This document shows positions 1 to 4,935 of a stretch of DNA of 5,037 bases, in pieces. Position 1 is the first letter of the stretch. Each line of letters begins with the position of its first letter. The notes below the pieces were generated by a model. It saw nothing but the letters and a program-made list of their open reading frames with translations. It made no database searches and was not told the origin of the DNA. Source of the DNA: Pseudomonadota bacterium (GTDB lineage Bacteria > Pseudomonadota > Gammaproteobacteria > Burkholderiales > Rhodocyclaceae); contig WRJU01000112.1 of NCBI GenBank assembly GCA_009778425.1, positions 1 to 5,037 on the forward strand, in the 5' to 3' direction. Position numbers and translations under genes: made by a program.

Positions 1-510
1 GTCGAGCTTGATGACCTTGAATTCAAATTCCTTGCCCTCGTATGGCGAGGTGTCCTTGACCGGACGCATATCAACCAGCGAACCCGGCAGAAAAGCGCGG
101 ATACTGTTGGTCATCACCGTCAGGCCCCCCTTGACGCGGCTGGTGACGACCCCTCTGACCAGGGAGCCTTCGTTGAGCGCCTTTTCAAGATCGTTCCAAG
201 CCGAAATGCGCTTGGCCTTGTCGCGCGACAGACGGGTTTCACCGTAGCCGTCTTCGAGGGCATCGATGGCCATATCCACGAAATCGCCGACCTGGTTTTC
301 GATTTCACCGCGATCATTGCGGAACTCTTCGATCGGCACATAGCTTTCGGACTTCAGCCCCGCATTGACGACCACGAAATTCTGGTCGATGCGCACGATT
401 TCGGCGGTAATGACTTCGCCGGTACGCATTTCCTGGAGTGCAAGGCTTTCTTCAAACAGGGCGGCGAAGCTCTCTTCGCCGGATTGGATTGCAAGGTTGG
501 TGGATGACAT
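1..510 (-). CDS. rpsA: 30S ribosomal protein S1, N-terminal 170 residues (cut by window edge)
   Basis: S1 is the mRNA-binding protein of the small ribosomal subunit that helps recruit and unfold mRNAs. The frame is open for all 170 codons from an ATG at 508-510 and runs off the left end; the family is about 550-570 residues, so roughly 30% is present. Residues 14-26 (SFAALFEESLALQ) match the N-terminal segment that anchors S1 to the ribosome through S2. S1 domain 1 covers about residues 31-97, with FVVVNAGLKSE at 45-55 and GYGETRLSRDKAKR at 88-101. Domain 2 starts near 115, with VKGGLTV at 126-132 and IRAFLPGSLVDMRPVKDT at 137-154. About ten extra residues precede the E. coli-like start, as is common in betaproteobacteria. 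The cmk gene that often lies just upstream of rpsA is absent here; a long gene-poor stretch lies there instead. Identity is near certain. Confidence 0.97.
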   Translation of the reverse strand, partial: MSSTNLAIQSGEESFAALFEESLALQEMRTGEVITAEIVRIDQNFVVVNAGLKSESYVPIEEFRNDRGEIENQVGDFVDMAIDALEDGYGETRLSRDKAKRISAWNDLEKALNEGSLVRGVVTSRVKGGLTVMTNSIRAFLPGSLVDMRPVKDTSPYEGKEFEFKVIKLD

Positions 511-610
511 GAAAGTAGAAGGAAAAACCGGAGCCGCCACGGGGCGACTATCGGGACAGTTAATTCGAACGCGCGGAAACAAACACGTGACGTTTTCACT
601 TCCGCGCACC
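511..610 (-). promoter_or_regulatory. rpsA translation initiation region: no Shine-Dalgarno, two hairpins, pyrimidine tract
   Basis: Read on the minus strand, the bases before the rpsA ATG are pyrimidine-rich (TTTTTCCTTCTACTTTC) and contain no purine-rich Shine-Dalgarno sequence. Upstream are two hairpins: 532-549 (7-bp stem including one G-U pair, loop CCGU in the transcript) and 571-607 (8-bp perfect stem GCGCGGAA/TTCCGCGC with a further inner 4-bp stem). An AT-rich linker lies between them. In E. coli, rpsA is known to lack a canonical Shine-Dalgarno and to be translated from a folded leader that S1 itself represses. The arrangement here resembles that, so autogenous control is a reasonable inference, not shown directly. 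Confidence 0.6.
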
Positions 611-639
611 TCACTTCTAGCCGATGCTCAGCATTCATC

Positions 640-695
640 CCCTCTCCAAAGGGAACGGACACAAAAAACCACAGTCCGCCCTCTCCCTTGAGAGG
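640..695. repeat. Hairpin-rich, REP-like intergenic sequence
   Basis: The octamer CCCTCTCC occurs twice (640-647 and 679-686). The second copy begins a perfect hairpin, CCTCTC-CCTT-GAGAGG (680-695). Between the copies, CGGAC (656-660) can pair with GTCCG (674-678). CCCTCTCC/GGAGAGGG-type hairpins are common dispersed intergenic repeats in proteobacteria, but only one instance is visible here, so calling it a family member is a guess. It lies within the predicted rpsA leader. Confidence 0.35.
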
Positions 696-788
696 CATCG
701 GGCAAAACCGCTTTCGGCTGCTGCAGGAACGCCTCCGACCATCCGGCATCCGGACGCCATTTCGCGCAAAACCTGCAGCGGGTCGTCA

Positions 789-817
789 ATACTAACAGAC
801 ACTTTTTTTTCTATCAA
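789..817 (-). promoter_or_regulatory. Candidate sigma70 promoter for rpsA
   Basis: On the minus strand, TTGATA (812-817) is followed after exactly 17 bases by TAGTAT (789-794), and a TG one base before the -10 gives an extended -10 (TGTTAGTAT). An eight-A run sits in the spacer. The predicted start near 782 would give a leader of about 270 nt that includes both initiation-region hairpins. The -10 matches consensus at only 4 of 6 positions, so the site is plausible but unproven. Confidence 0.45.
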
Positions 818-832
818 CTACTTATAGAGATG

Positions 833-955
833 CTACGCCGCATACTGCGCGAGACGATCCACAAAGAACTGCATATAAGCTGAAATTTTCAGTTCGCGCA
901 GTACCGTCTGCCGGGCTGAACTTCTACACATAAGCACCCGCCGCCCCGACCATTT
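833..955 (-). pseudogene. Probable C-terminal remnant of a LysR-type transcriptional regulator
   Basis: The minus-strand frame ending at the TAG at 833-835 reads RRVLMCRSSARQ, then ELKISAYMQFFVDRLAQYAA and stop. A basic strand followed by an amphipathic helix of the form K-x-x-A-[YF]-x-x-F-[FL]-V-[DE]-R-L at the very end is typical of the last 25 residues of LysR-family effector domains. Upstream the frame hits a stop (TGA, about 968-970) and abuts the transposase remnant, and no helix-turn-helix domain is present, so only about 40 codons remain. Known family pattern, recalled without alignment; a chance resemblance is possible. Confidence 0.4.
843..903. repeat. 10-bp perfect inverted repeat with nested palindromes
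   Basis: TACTGCGCGA (843-852) is perfectly inverted at 894-903. Inside it lie GAACTG (866-871) with CAGTTC (890-895), and the 13-bp palindrome CTGAAA-T-TTTCAG (880-892). The pairings overlap and exclude each other. The element sits within the LysR-like remnant. No T-tract follows either arm, so it is not a standard terminator; its role, if any, is unknown. Confidence 0.4.
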
Positions 956-1000
956 CCCGCTGGTTCAGAACTTGAAGCCGATCCCAAAGGAGTATGGTTA

Positions 1001-1199
1001 TTGCAGACAGCGACCCAGGATGCCCGCCCCCTCAGGCGCTACCGGCGTCGATGGAAGATTGAACGCCTGGTTTGCGTGGATGAACAAATACAAACGCACC
1101 CTGACACGCTGGGATCGGTGTCATGAGCGTTTCACCGCCTTTGTTCATCTCGCTTTCTCGATGATCCTCATGTGCAGACTGATGCAATTTATGAAATGA
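1001..1199 (+). mobile_element. IS5-family transposase C-terminal remnant, frameshifted
   Basis: The first frame (codons in phase with 1001) reads TQDARPLRRYRRRWKIERL at about 1013-1069. It carries the Y-(2)-R-(3)-E signature around the catalytic glutamate (Tyr codon 1040-1042, Glu codon 1061-1063) of IS4/IS5-type DDE transposases. The match then continues in the next frame as FAWMNKYKRTLTRWDR and AFVHLAFSMILMCRL, to a TGA at 1197-1199. Removing one G from CTGG at 1067-1070 restores ...IERLFAW..., the usual family sequence, so a single-base insertion broke the gene. The N-terminal two catalytic aspartates are missing: no earlier part of the transposase is recognisable upstream. The element's right end is probably just past 1199, near CTAG at 1204-1207, but no matching left inverted repeat was found. 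It is inactive. Confidence 0.75.
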
Positions 1200-1258
1200 G
1201 TTCTAGGTATCCTAAACGCTGGGTCTCGATGTAGCACACCACCCGGTATTTGGTAGCA

Positions 1259-1288
1259 TTGACACCGGAACATGTGCCGAGCTTTACC
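1259..1288 (+). promoter_or_regulatory. Candidate promoter for nnr
   Basis: A perfect -35 hexamer TTGACA lies at 1259-1264. The best -10 is weak: TTTACC at 1283-1288 after an 18-base spacer. Transcription would start near 1295, about 25 bases before the ATG at 1319. If real, it rules out the upstream TTG at 1250 as the start codon. Confidence 0.3.
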
Positions 1289-1318
1289 TCCGTCACCCTT
1301 CATTCAGGCCAGCCTACT

Positions 1319-2827
1319 ATGTCCGCTACACCTGTTTATTCCGTCCAGGACATCCGCGAGATCGAGCGACTATGTCTCCACGACGCCCGCCCCCCTCTGA
1401 TGGAACGCGCCGGTTGCGCGGCTGCCGAAGACGCCATCCGGCTGATCGCGCCCTGGCCCGGCCCCGTGCTTGTCATCTGCGGACCGGGCAATAACGGCGG
1501 CGACGGCTTGGTGCTGGCGCGCGAATTGCGCCGGAGCGGACGCGAGACGGTCGTCGTTTTCGCCGGGGATTTCACGCGGCTGCCCAAAGATGCCGCGCGC
1601 GCCCATACCAGTTTTCTTCGCGCCGGCGGCAAAACCCTTGCCGACCTGCCTCCCATGCCGGAAGGCGGCTGGGCGCTGGTCGTCGACGCCTTGTTCGGCA
1701 TCGGCCTGCAACGCCCCATCGAAGGCCGAATCCGCGAATGGATCGACATCCTCAACGCGCTGCCCGTTCCACGGCTGGCCATCGACATCCCCAGCGGGCT
1801 GGAAGCCGATACGGGCCGCGTACTTGGCGCGTGTCTGCGCGCCACCCATACCACGACCTTCATCGCCCTCAAACCCGGCCTGCTGACGCTCGACGGCCCG
1901 GATTATTGCGGGGAAATCTCGCTGCAGCCTCTTGGGATCAAAGCCGCCGATCATGTGTCCCCCGCCGGCCATCGCGTCGATAAGCGCCTCTTCGCGGAGC
2001 GCCTCACCCCACGGCTGCTCAACACGCACAAGGGCGTATACGGCGACGCCTGCGTCCTTGGCGGCGCGCCCGGCATGGCCGGGGCGACCCTGCTGGCGGC
2101 GCGCGCCGCCCTTTGGCTGGGTGCAGGCCGCGTCTATGCTTGCCTGCTCGGCCCCAGCGCGCCCAGTATCGATCCTGAGCAACCCGAACTGATGTTGCGT
2201 CCGGTTGACCGGATGCTGGAACATCCGAGCGCCATTGCCATTGGGCCGGGACTAGGAATCTCCGATGAAGCCAAGCACTTACTGAAAACGATCATCCCCC
2301 GCAGCACTCCCCTGTTGCTCGATGCCGACGCGCTCAACATCCTCAGTCTCCGCCCTGCCCTGGCAAACATGCTCAAAGCGCGGCAAGCCCCAACATTACT
2401 CACGCCCCATCCCGCCGAGGCCGGGCGGTTGCTCGGCGTGAGCACCGGCGAAGTTCAAGCCAACCGTGTTGCCGCCGCTATCAAGATCGCGCGCGACTAT
2501 CACGCCTTCACCGCGCTCAAAGGCTGCGGCACCGTCATCGCGACACCCGACGGGCGCTGGTTCATCAACACCACCGGCAATCCCGGCATGGCAAGCGCGG
2601 GGATGGGCGATATTTTGAGCGGCCTCGCCCTCGCCCTGCTCGCGCAGGGCTGGCCCGCCGAAGAGGCGTTACTCTGTGCCGTCCACCTGCACGGCGCGGC
2701 CGCCGACCAACTCGTCACCGGCGGCATCGGGCCAGTCGGCCTCACGGCAGGCGAAGTTCTTGCCGCCGCGCGAGAGCTGTTCAATACTTGGCTCAAAACA
2801 CCGCCATCAGCGGCCATGCACGCATGA
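1319..2827 (+). CDS. nnr: Bifunctional NAD(P)H-hydrate epimerase / ADP-dependent NAD(P)H-hydrate dehydratase
   Basis: This 502-residue enzyme repairs NAD(P)HX, the hydrated forms of NADH and NADPH. The N-terminal YjeF_N (NnrE) domain, about residues 5-210, interconverts the R and S epimers; the C-terminal ribokinase-like (NnrD) domain, about 225-490, dehydrates S-NAD(P)HX using ADP. Visible NnrE motifs are LMERAG (27-32), GPGNNGGDG (55-63), DALFGIGL (123-130) and DIPSGLEADTG (156-166). NnrD motifs are GDACVLGGAPGMAGA (242-256), AIGPGLG (307-313), LDADALN (334-340), LTPHPAEAGRLLG (361-373), LKGCGTVI (400-407) and the nucleotide-binding NTTGNPGMASAGMGDILSG (417-435). Length matches the family (about 500). 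The frame stays open upstream to a TTG at 1250, but the ATG is preferred: homology begins just after it and a weak AGG lies 10 bases upstream. The gene stands alone, not beside tsaE as in many proteobacteria. All key residues look intact. Confidence 0.96.
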   Translation: MSATPVYSVQDIREIERLCLHDARPPLMERAGCAAAEDAIRLIAPWPGPVLVICGPGNNGGDGLVLARELRRSGRETVVVFAGDFTRLPKDAARAHTSFLRAGGKTLADLPPMPEGGWALVVDALFGIGLQRPIEGRIREWIDILNALPVPRLAIDIPSGLEADTGRVLGACLRATHTTTFIALKPGLLTLDGPDYCGEISLQPLGIKAADHVSPAGHRVDKRLFAERLTPRLLNTHKGVYGDACVLGGAPGMAGATLLAARAALWLGAGRVYACLLGPSAPSIDPEQPELMLRPVDRMLEHPSAIAIGPGLGISDEAKHLLKTIIPRSTPLLLDADALNILSLRPALANMLKARQAPTLLTPHPAEAGRLLGVSTGEVQANRVAAAIKIARDYHAFTALKGCGTVIATPDGRWFINTTGNPGMASAGMGDILSGLALALLAQGWPAEEALLCAVHLHGAAADQLVTGGIGPVGLTAGEVLAAARELFNTWLKTPPSAAMHA

Positions 2828-2830
2828 CCC

Positions 2831-3829
2831 TCAACGCCGCTGCTTGATGGATGCCCGGTGGAGGCTCTTCTCCCGGCCTTGGGCATCCCCTCCACTGTCC
2901 TTGAGGGAGCCTTTCTCAGTCCCGAGCAAACGGCTCCTTTCCGAAATGGCAGGGCTTGCGCCCGCCCCGTTGCCAGGGTGGAAGCGGCGGGAAAGCAGAC
3001 CTGAATAGCGGGAAAATAAGCCGGAATGGCGGGAAAGCAGATTCGGCAAGCGGCGAACCATGCCCAAGAAAAGCCTCATGTGCATGGCCAGAATGAGCAG
3101 GTTGTCCCGAACGATCCGGAAATGCGAGACCCCGCCAAGCGGATACCGAATCGCCACCGGCAGGTTGACGAAAGGCACCCCCTCCCAATCCAGGCGCACT
3201 ACGGCCTCGGTATCGAACTCCATGCGTCGGGCTTGAGTCATCGCGGGCAGGATGCCTTTCAGCGCTGCGAGCGGGTACAGACGGAAACCGCACATCGGGC
3301 CGGTAACACGCCTCGACAGCGTATTGATCCATGCCATCACGAGAGCCAAACGGCTCCCGTAAAGCCGTACGCGGGGAGCCATCGCGTCGTAGAGCGGGTA
3401 TCCGGCAATGACGGCATCGGGATTTTGCGCCGAAGCGTCCAGGAACCTGGGTACGACCTCCAGCCCGTGCTGCCCATCGGCATCCACCTGCAAGACATGG
3501 CTGGCACCATACGAATACGCGCTACGGAACCCCGTCATCACCGCCGCGCCCTTGCCACGGTTCTTCGGAAGGCGCACGAGCTTCACCGGCGGCCCGAAGG
3601 CCGACTTCACGGAAACAATCGCGTCCAGCATCCGGGCCGTAAACGTGTCACTGCCGTCATCGACCAGAATGACCGGCAAACCATAGCCGCGCAACGTGGC
3701 AACGACGTCTCCTACGGTTTCGCCGTGGTTGTAGACGGGAATGACAGCGACTGTCTTGTTTTTTTTGGTACTTTCCATAAATGCAAATACATCAAAGTAT
3801 AGGGATTCTGGCAGAGCGGCATCTGACAT
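2831..3829 (-). CDS. Family 2 glycosyltransferase with unusual C-terminal tail
   Basis: This 332-residue GT-A fold enzyme probably transfers a sugar from a nucleotide sugar to a lipid or envelope acceptor; donor and acceptor cannot be read from sequence. Seen are the start of the fold TVAVIPVYNHGETVGDVV (26-43), the nucleotide-binding VDDGSD (56-61), NRGKGAAV (90-97), the metal-binding DAD within QVDADGQH (114-121), CGFRLYP (180-186) and the acceptor-side RMEFDTEAVVRLDWEGVP (202-219). The later YPLGGVSHFR (229-238) and MHMRLF (249-254) recall the glycosyltransferase found in aryl polyene clusters, but no other such gene is here. The catalytic domain ends near 262. The remaining 70 residues are a heptad-like LLSRHSG/LFSRYSG/LLSRRFH repeat and a basic, low-complexity tail, probably read-through of repeat DNA. 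The start is uncertain: ATG 3829 or ATG 3778 (residue 18), neither with a good ribosome site. It is convergent with nnr and divergent from pgpA. Confidence 0.9.
   Translation of the reverse strand: MSDAALPESLYFDVFAFMESTKKNKTVAVIPVYNHGETVGDVVATLRGYGLPVILVDDGSDTFTARMLDAIVSVKSAFGPPVKLVRLPKNRGKGAAVMTGFRSAYSYGASHVLQVDADGQHGLEVVPRFLDASAQNPDAVIAGYPLYDAMAPRVRLYGSRLALVMAWINTLSRRVTGPMCGFRLYPLAALKGILPAMTQARRMEFDTEAVVRLDWEGVPFVNLPVAIRYPLGGVSHFRIVRDNLLILAMHMRLFLGMVRRLPNLLSRHSGLFSRYSGLLSRRFHPGNGAGASPAISERSRLLGTEKGSLKDSGGDAQGREKSLHRASIKQRR
2906..2940 (+). terminator. Candidate terminator for nnr, inside the glycosyltransferase 3' end
   Basis: The plus strand can fold GGAGCC-TTT-CTC, loop AGTCCC, GAG-c-AAA-c-GGCTCC (2906-2937), a 12-bp stem with two single-base bulges, followed by TTT (2938-2940) and then CC. 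It lies about 80 bases past the nnr stop and is the only strong hairpin there. The T-tract is short, so termination may be partial; the palindrome could instead be part of a repeat element that now encodes the glycosyltransferase tail. Confidence 0.45.
2986..3048. repeat. Three tandem copies of a 21-bp unit in coding sequence
   Basis: Units at 2986-3006, 3007-3027 and 3028-3048 share the core GCGGGAAA near their start; the first and third agree over GGCGGGAAAGCAGA, and the first two end in GAAT. The 21-bp period keeps frame and encodes the heptapeptides LLSRHSG, LFSRYSG and LLSRRFH in the glycosyltransferase tail (residues 264-284). Such in-frame minisatellites can change copy number without breaking the protein. 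Confidence 0.8.
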
Positions 3830-3850
3830 GCAAGACAGGGGCGTACCTTA

Positions 3851-3881
3851 TTGATTTTAGATGTTTTTAGCGTGTTATAAT
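3851..3881 (+). promoter_or_regulatory. Extended -10 sigma70 promoter for pgpA-pncC
   Basis: A perfect extended -10, TGTTATAAT (3873-3881), lies in the 84-bp divergent gap. A partial -35, TTGATT (3851-3856), is 19 bases upstream, longer than ideal, but an extended -10 tolerates a poor -35. Predicted start near 3888 gives a leader of about 26 nt. The pgpA-pncC pair is thus likely an independent operon. No clear promoter for the divergent glycosyltransferase is visible on the other strand. Confidence 0.65.
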
Positions 3882-3913
3882 GAAATGTTTTAGTCCAAAT
3901 CCTATTGACCGCT

Positions 3914-4420
3914 ATGGAGCCTCGCCCTTCCCCCCGGTTGTTGTGCCATCCCGTTCACTTGGTCTCACTCGGTTTCGGCTCCGGCCTGTCGCCGTTTGCG
4001 CCCGGTACGGCAGGCACATTGGCGGCCTGGTTGCTTTATCCGTTGCTGTGCACCCTGCTGCCGGATACGACGAGCTTCCTGGTGTTGCTCCTCGTCTGTT
4101 TCGTCGCGGGCATTTTTGCGACACATCACACCGGCAAAGTGCTCGGCGTCCCCGACCATGGGGCGATCGTCTGGGACGAAATGGTCGCGATGTGGCTCGT
4201 GCTCTTCTTCACGCCCTCTGGAATCATCTGGCAGGCCATCGCGGTGGTGCTCTTCCGCCTGTTCGATATTCTCAAGCCGCCACCGATCCGACAGGCGGAC
4301 AGCCATTTCAAGAACGGTTTCGGCGTCATGCTCGACGACCTGCTCGCTGCCGCCTACGCCTTGCTGGCGCTGGCCGCGCTCATCCGCCTCTACGCCCTGC
4401 TGCCCGGAACCGGAACCTAA
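3914..4420 (+). CDS. pgpA: Phosphatidylglycerophosphatase A
   Basis: PgpA is an inner-membrane phosphatase that removes the phosphate from phosphatidylglycerophosphate to give phosphatidylglycerol. The 168-residue product has the usual length (E. coli about 172). Family motifs in order are LGFGSGLSPFAPGTAGTL (19-36), DHGAIVWDEMVAMWL (81-95) with the conserved Asp-Glu pair at 88-89, FRLFDILKPPPI (114-125) and NGFGVMLDDLLAA (134-146) with the Asp pair at 141-142. Hydrophobic segments at about 36-50, 54-70, 92-113 and 145-163 fit a four-span membrane protein. The ATG at 3914 is chosen over a TTG at 3905 three codons earlier; neither has a good Shine-Dalgarno, and the predicted transcript starts near 3888. 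The thiL gene that often precedes pgpA in betaproteobacteria is missing. pncC follows after 3 bases. Confidence 0.95.
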   Translation: MEPRPSPRLLCHPVHLVSLGFGSGLSPFAPGTAGTLAAWLLYPLLCTLLPDTTSFLVLLLVCFVAGIFATHHTGKVLGVPDHGAIVWDEMVAMWLVLFFTPSGIIWQAIAVVLFRLFDILKPPPIRQADSHFKNGFGVMLDDLLAAAYALLALAALIRLYALLPGTGT

Positions 4421-4423
4421 AGC

Positions 4424-4927
4424 GTGGATCGGAGGCTCGATGAACTCTCCTCCCTCCTGGGCCGGGCGCTGGCCGCGCGAGGCTGGAGGCTTGCCACGGC
4501 GGAATCCTGCTCCGGCGGACTGCTTGCCGGAGCCGTCACGACCACTCCGGGCAGTTCAGCCTGGTTTGAGCGCGGTTTCGTGACCTACTCCAATGAATCC
4601 AAAGCAGAACTCCTCGGGGTCGACCTTGCAACGCTTGCCCGTTACGGCGCGGTAAGCGAAGAGACCGCGCGCGAGATGGCCGACGGGGCCATCAATCACA
4701 GCCATGCCGACGTAGCAATAGCCATTACAGGCATTGCCGGGCCGGACGGCGGCAGCGCCACCAAACCCGTAGGCACGGTATGGCTGGCTTGGCGAAAGCG
4801 GCACGGCAACGGCGGCGCGCAAACCCACTGTTTTCCCGGCGACCGCGAAGCCATCCGCCTCCGCGTTGTCACGGCCGCGCTGGAACGCCTGATCGCGCTG
4901 GCTGAAGCTGGAGAGGGTTTGCAGTAA
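4424..4927 (+). CDS. pncC: Nicotinamide-nucleotide amidase (CinA C-terminal domain protein)
   Basis: PncC deamidates NMN to nicotinic acid mononucleotide, recycling NMN (for instance that released by DNA ligase) into NAD synthesis in the cytoplasm. The 167-residue protein is the stand-alone CinA C-terminal domain; the N-terminal pyrophosphatase domain of full-length CinA is absent, as is usual in proteobacteria. Motifs are ATAESCSGGLLAGAV (24-38) with the conserved serine of the active-site loop, GFVTYSNESKAELLGV (51-66) with conserved Tyr and Lys, AVSEETAREMA (76-86) and TGIAGPDGGSATKPVGTVW (102-120). The start is GTG at 4424, the only sensible in-frame one; GGAA at 4412-4415, inside the pgpA 3' end, can serve as ribosome site. 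The 3-base gap to pgpA suggests translational coupling. Its stop lies 8 bases from that of a convergent gene, with no terminator between. Confidence 0.95.
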   Translation: MDRRLDELSSLLGRALAARGWRLATAESCSGGLLAGAVTTTPGSSAWFERGFVTYSNESKAELLGVDLATLARYGAVSEETAREMADGAINHSHADVAIAITGIAGPDGGSATKPVGTVWLAWRKRHGNGGAQTHCFPGDREAIRLRVVTAALERLIALAEAGEGLQ

Positions 4928-4935
4928 CGAGCGGC

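Larger units (their letters stand above)
511..1318. other. 808-bp gene-poor region between rpsA and nnr
   Basis: No intact gene is supported here. From left to right it contains the rpsA leader, a hairpin-rich repeat-like patch (640-695), the candidate rpsA promoter (789-817), a probable LysR-type remnant on the minus strand (833-955), an IS5-family transposase remnant on the plus strand (about 1001-1199), and a candidate nnr promoter. Short open frames in this stretch have no recognisable product beyond those remnants. It reads as a decayed insertion zone. Confidence 0.6.

Noticed and set aside
354..749. 131-residue minus-strand frame overlapping the rpsA start
   Set aside because: It is out of frame with rpsA and overlaps its first codons and leader; the peptide is rich in Cys, Arg and Ser with no family resemblance.
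968..998. Minus-strand peptide ending FGIGFKF, like the C-terminus of an outer membrane beta-barrel
   Set aside because: Only about ten codons are open before a stop, too short to distinguish from chance, and the same bases are better placed in the remnant junction.
986..1064. Strong ribosome-site-like AAAGGAG followed by ATG at 994
   Set aside because: The ATG is only one base from the purine run and its frame is short with no recognisable product; it sits in the decayed junction before the transposase remnant.
1200..1260. Possible inverted repeat end of the IS element (CTAG near 1204-1207)
   Set aside because: No matching left end or target duplication could be found in the window, so I did not annotate an element boundary.
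1250..1318. Upstream TTG start extending nnr by 23 residues
   Set aside because: The extra residues lie before the family homology, there is no ribosome site at 1250, and the likely promoter overlaps this stretch.
1370..2224. 284-residue open frame on the minus strand inside nnr
   Set aside because: It is antisense to an intact gene with clear family motifs; long antisense frames are expected in GC-rich coding DNA, and its peptide has no recognisable domain.
3026..3802. 258-residue open frame on the plus strand across the glycosyltransferase
   Set aside because: It mirrors the glycosyltransferase coding sequence, has low-complexity composition and no family motif.
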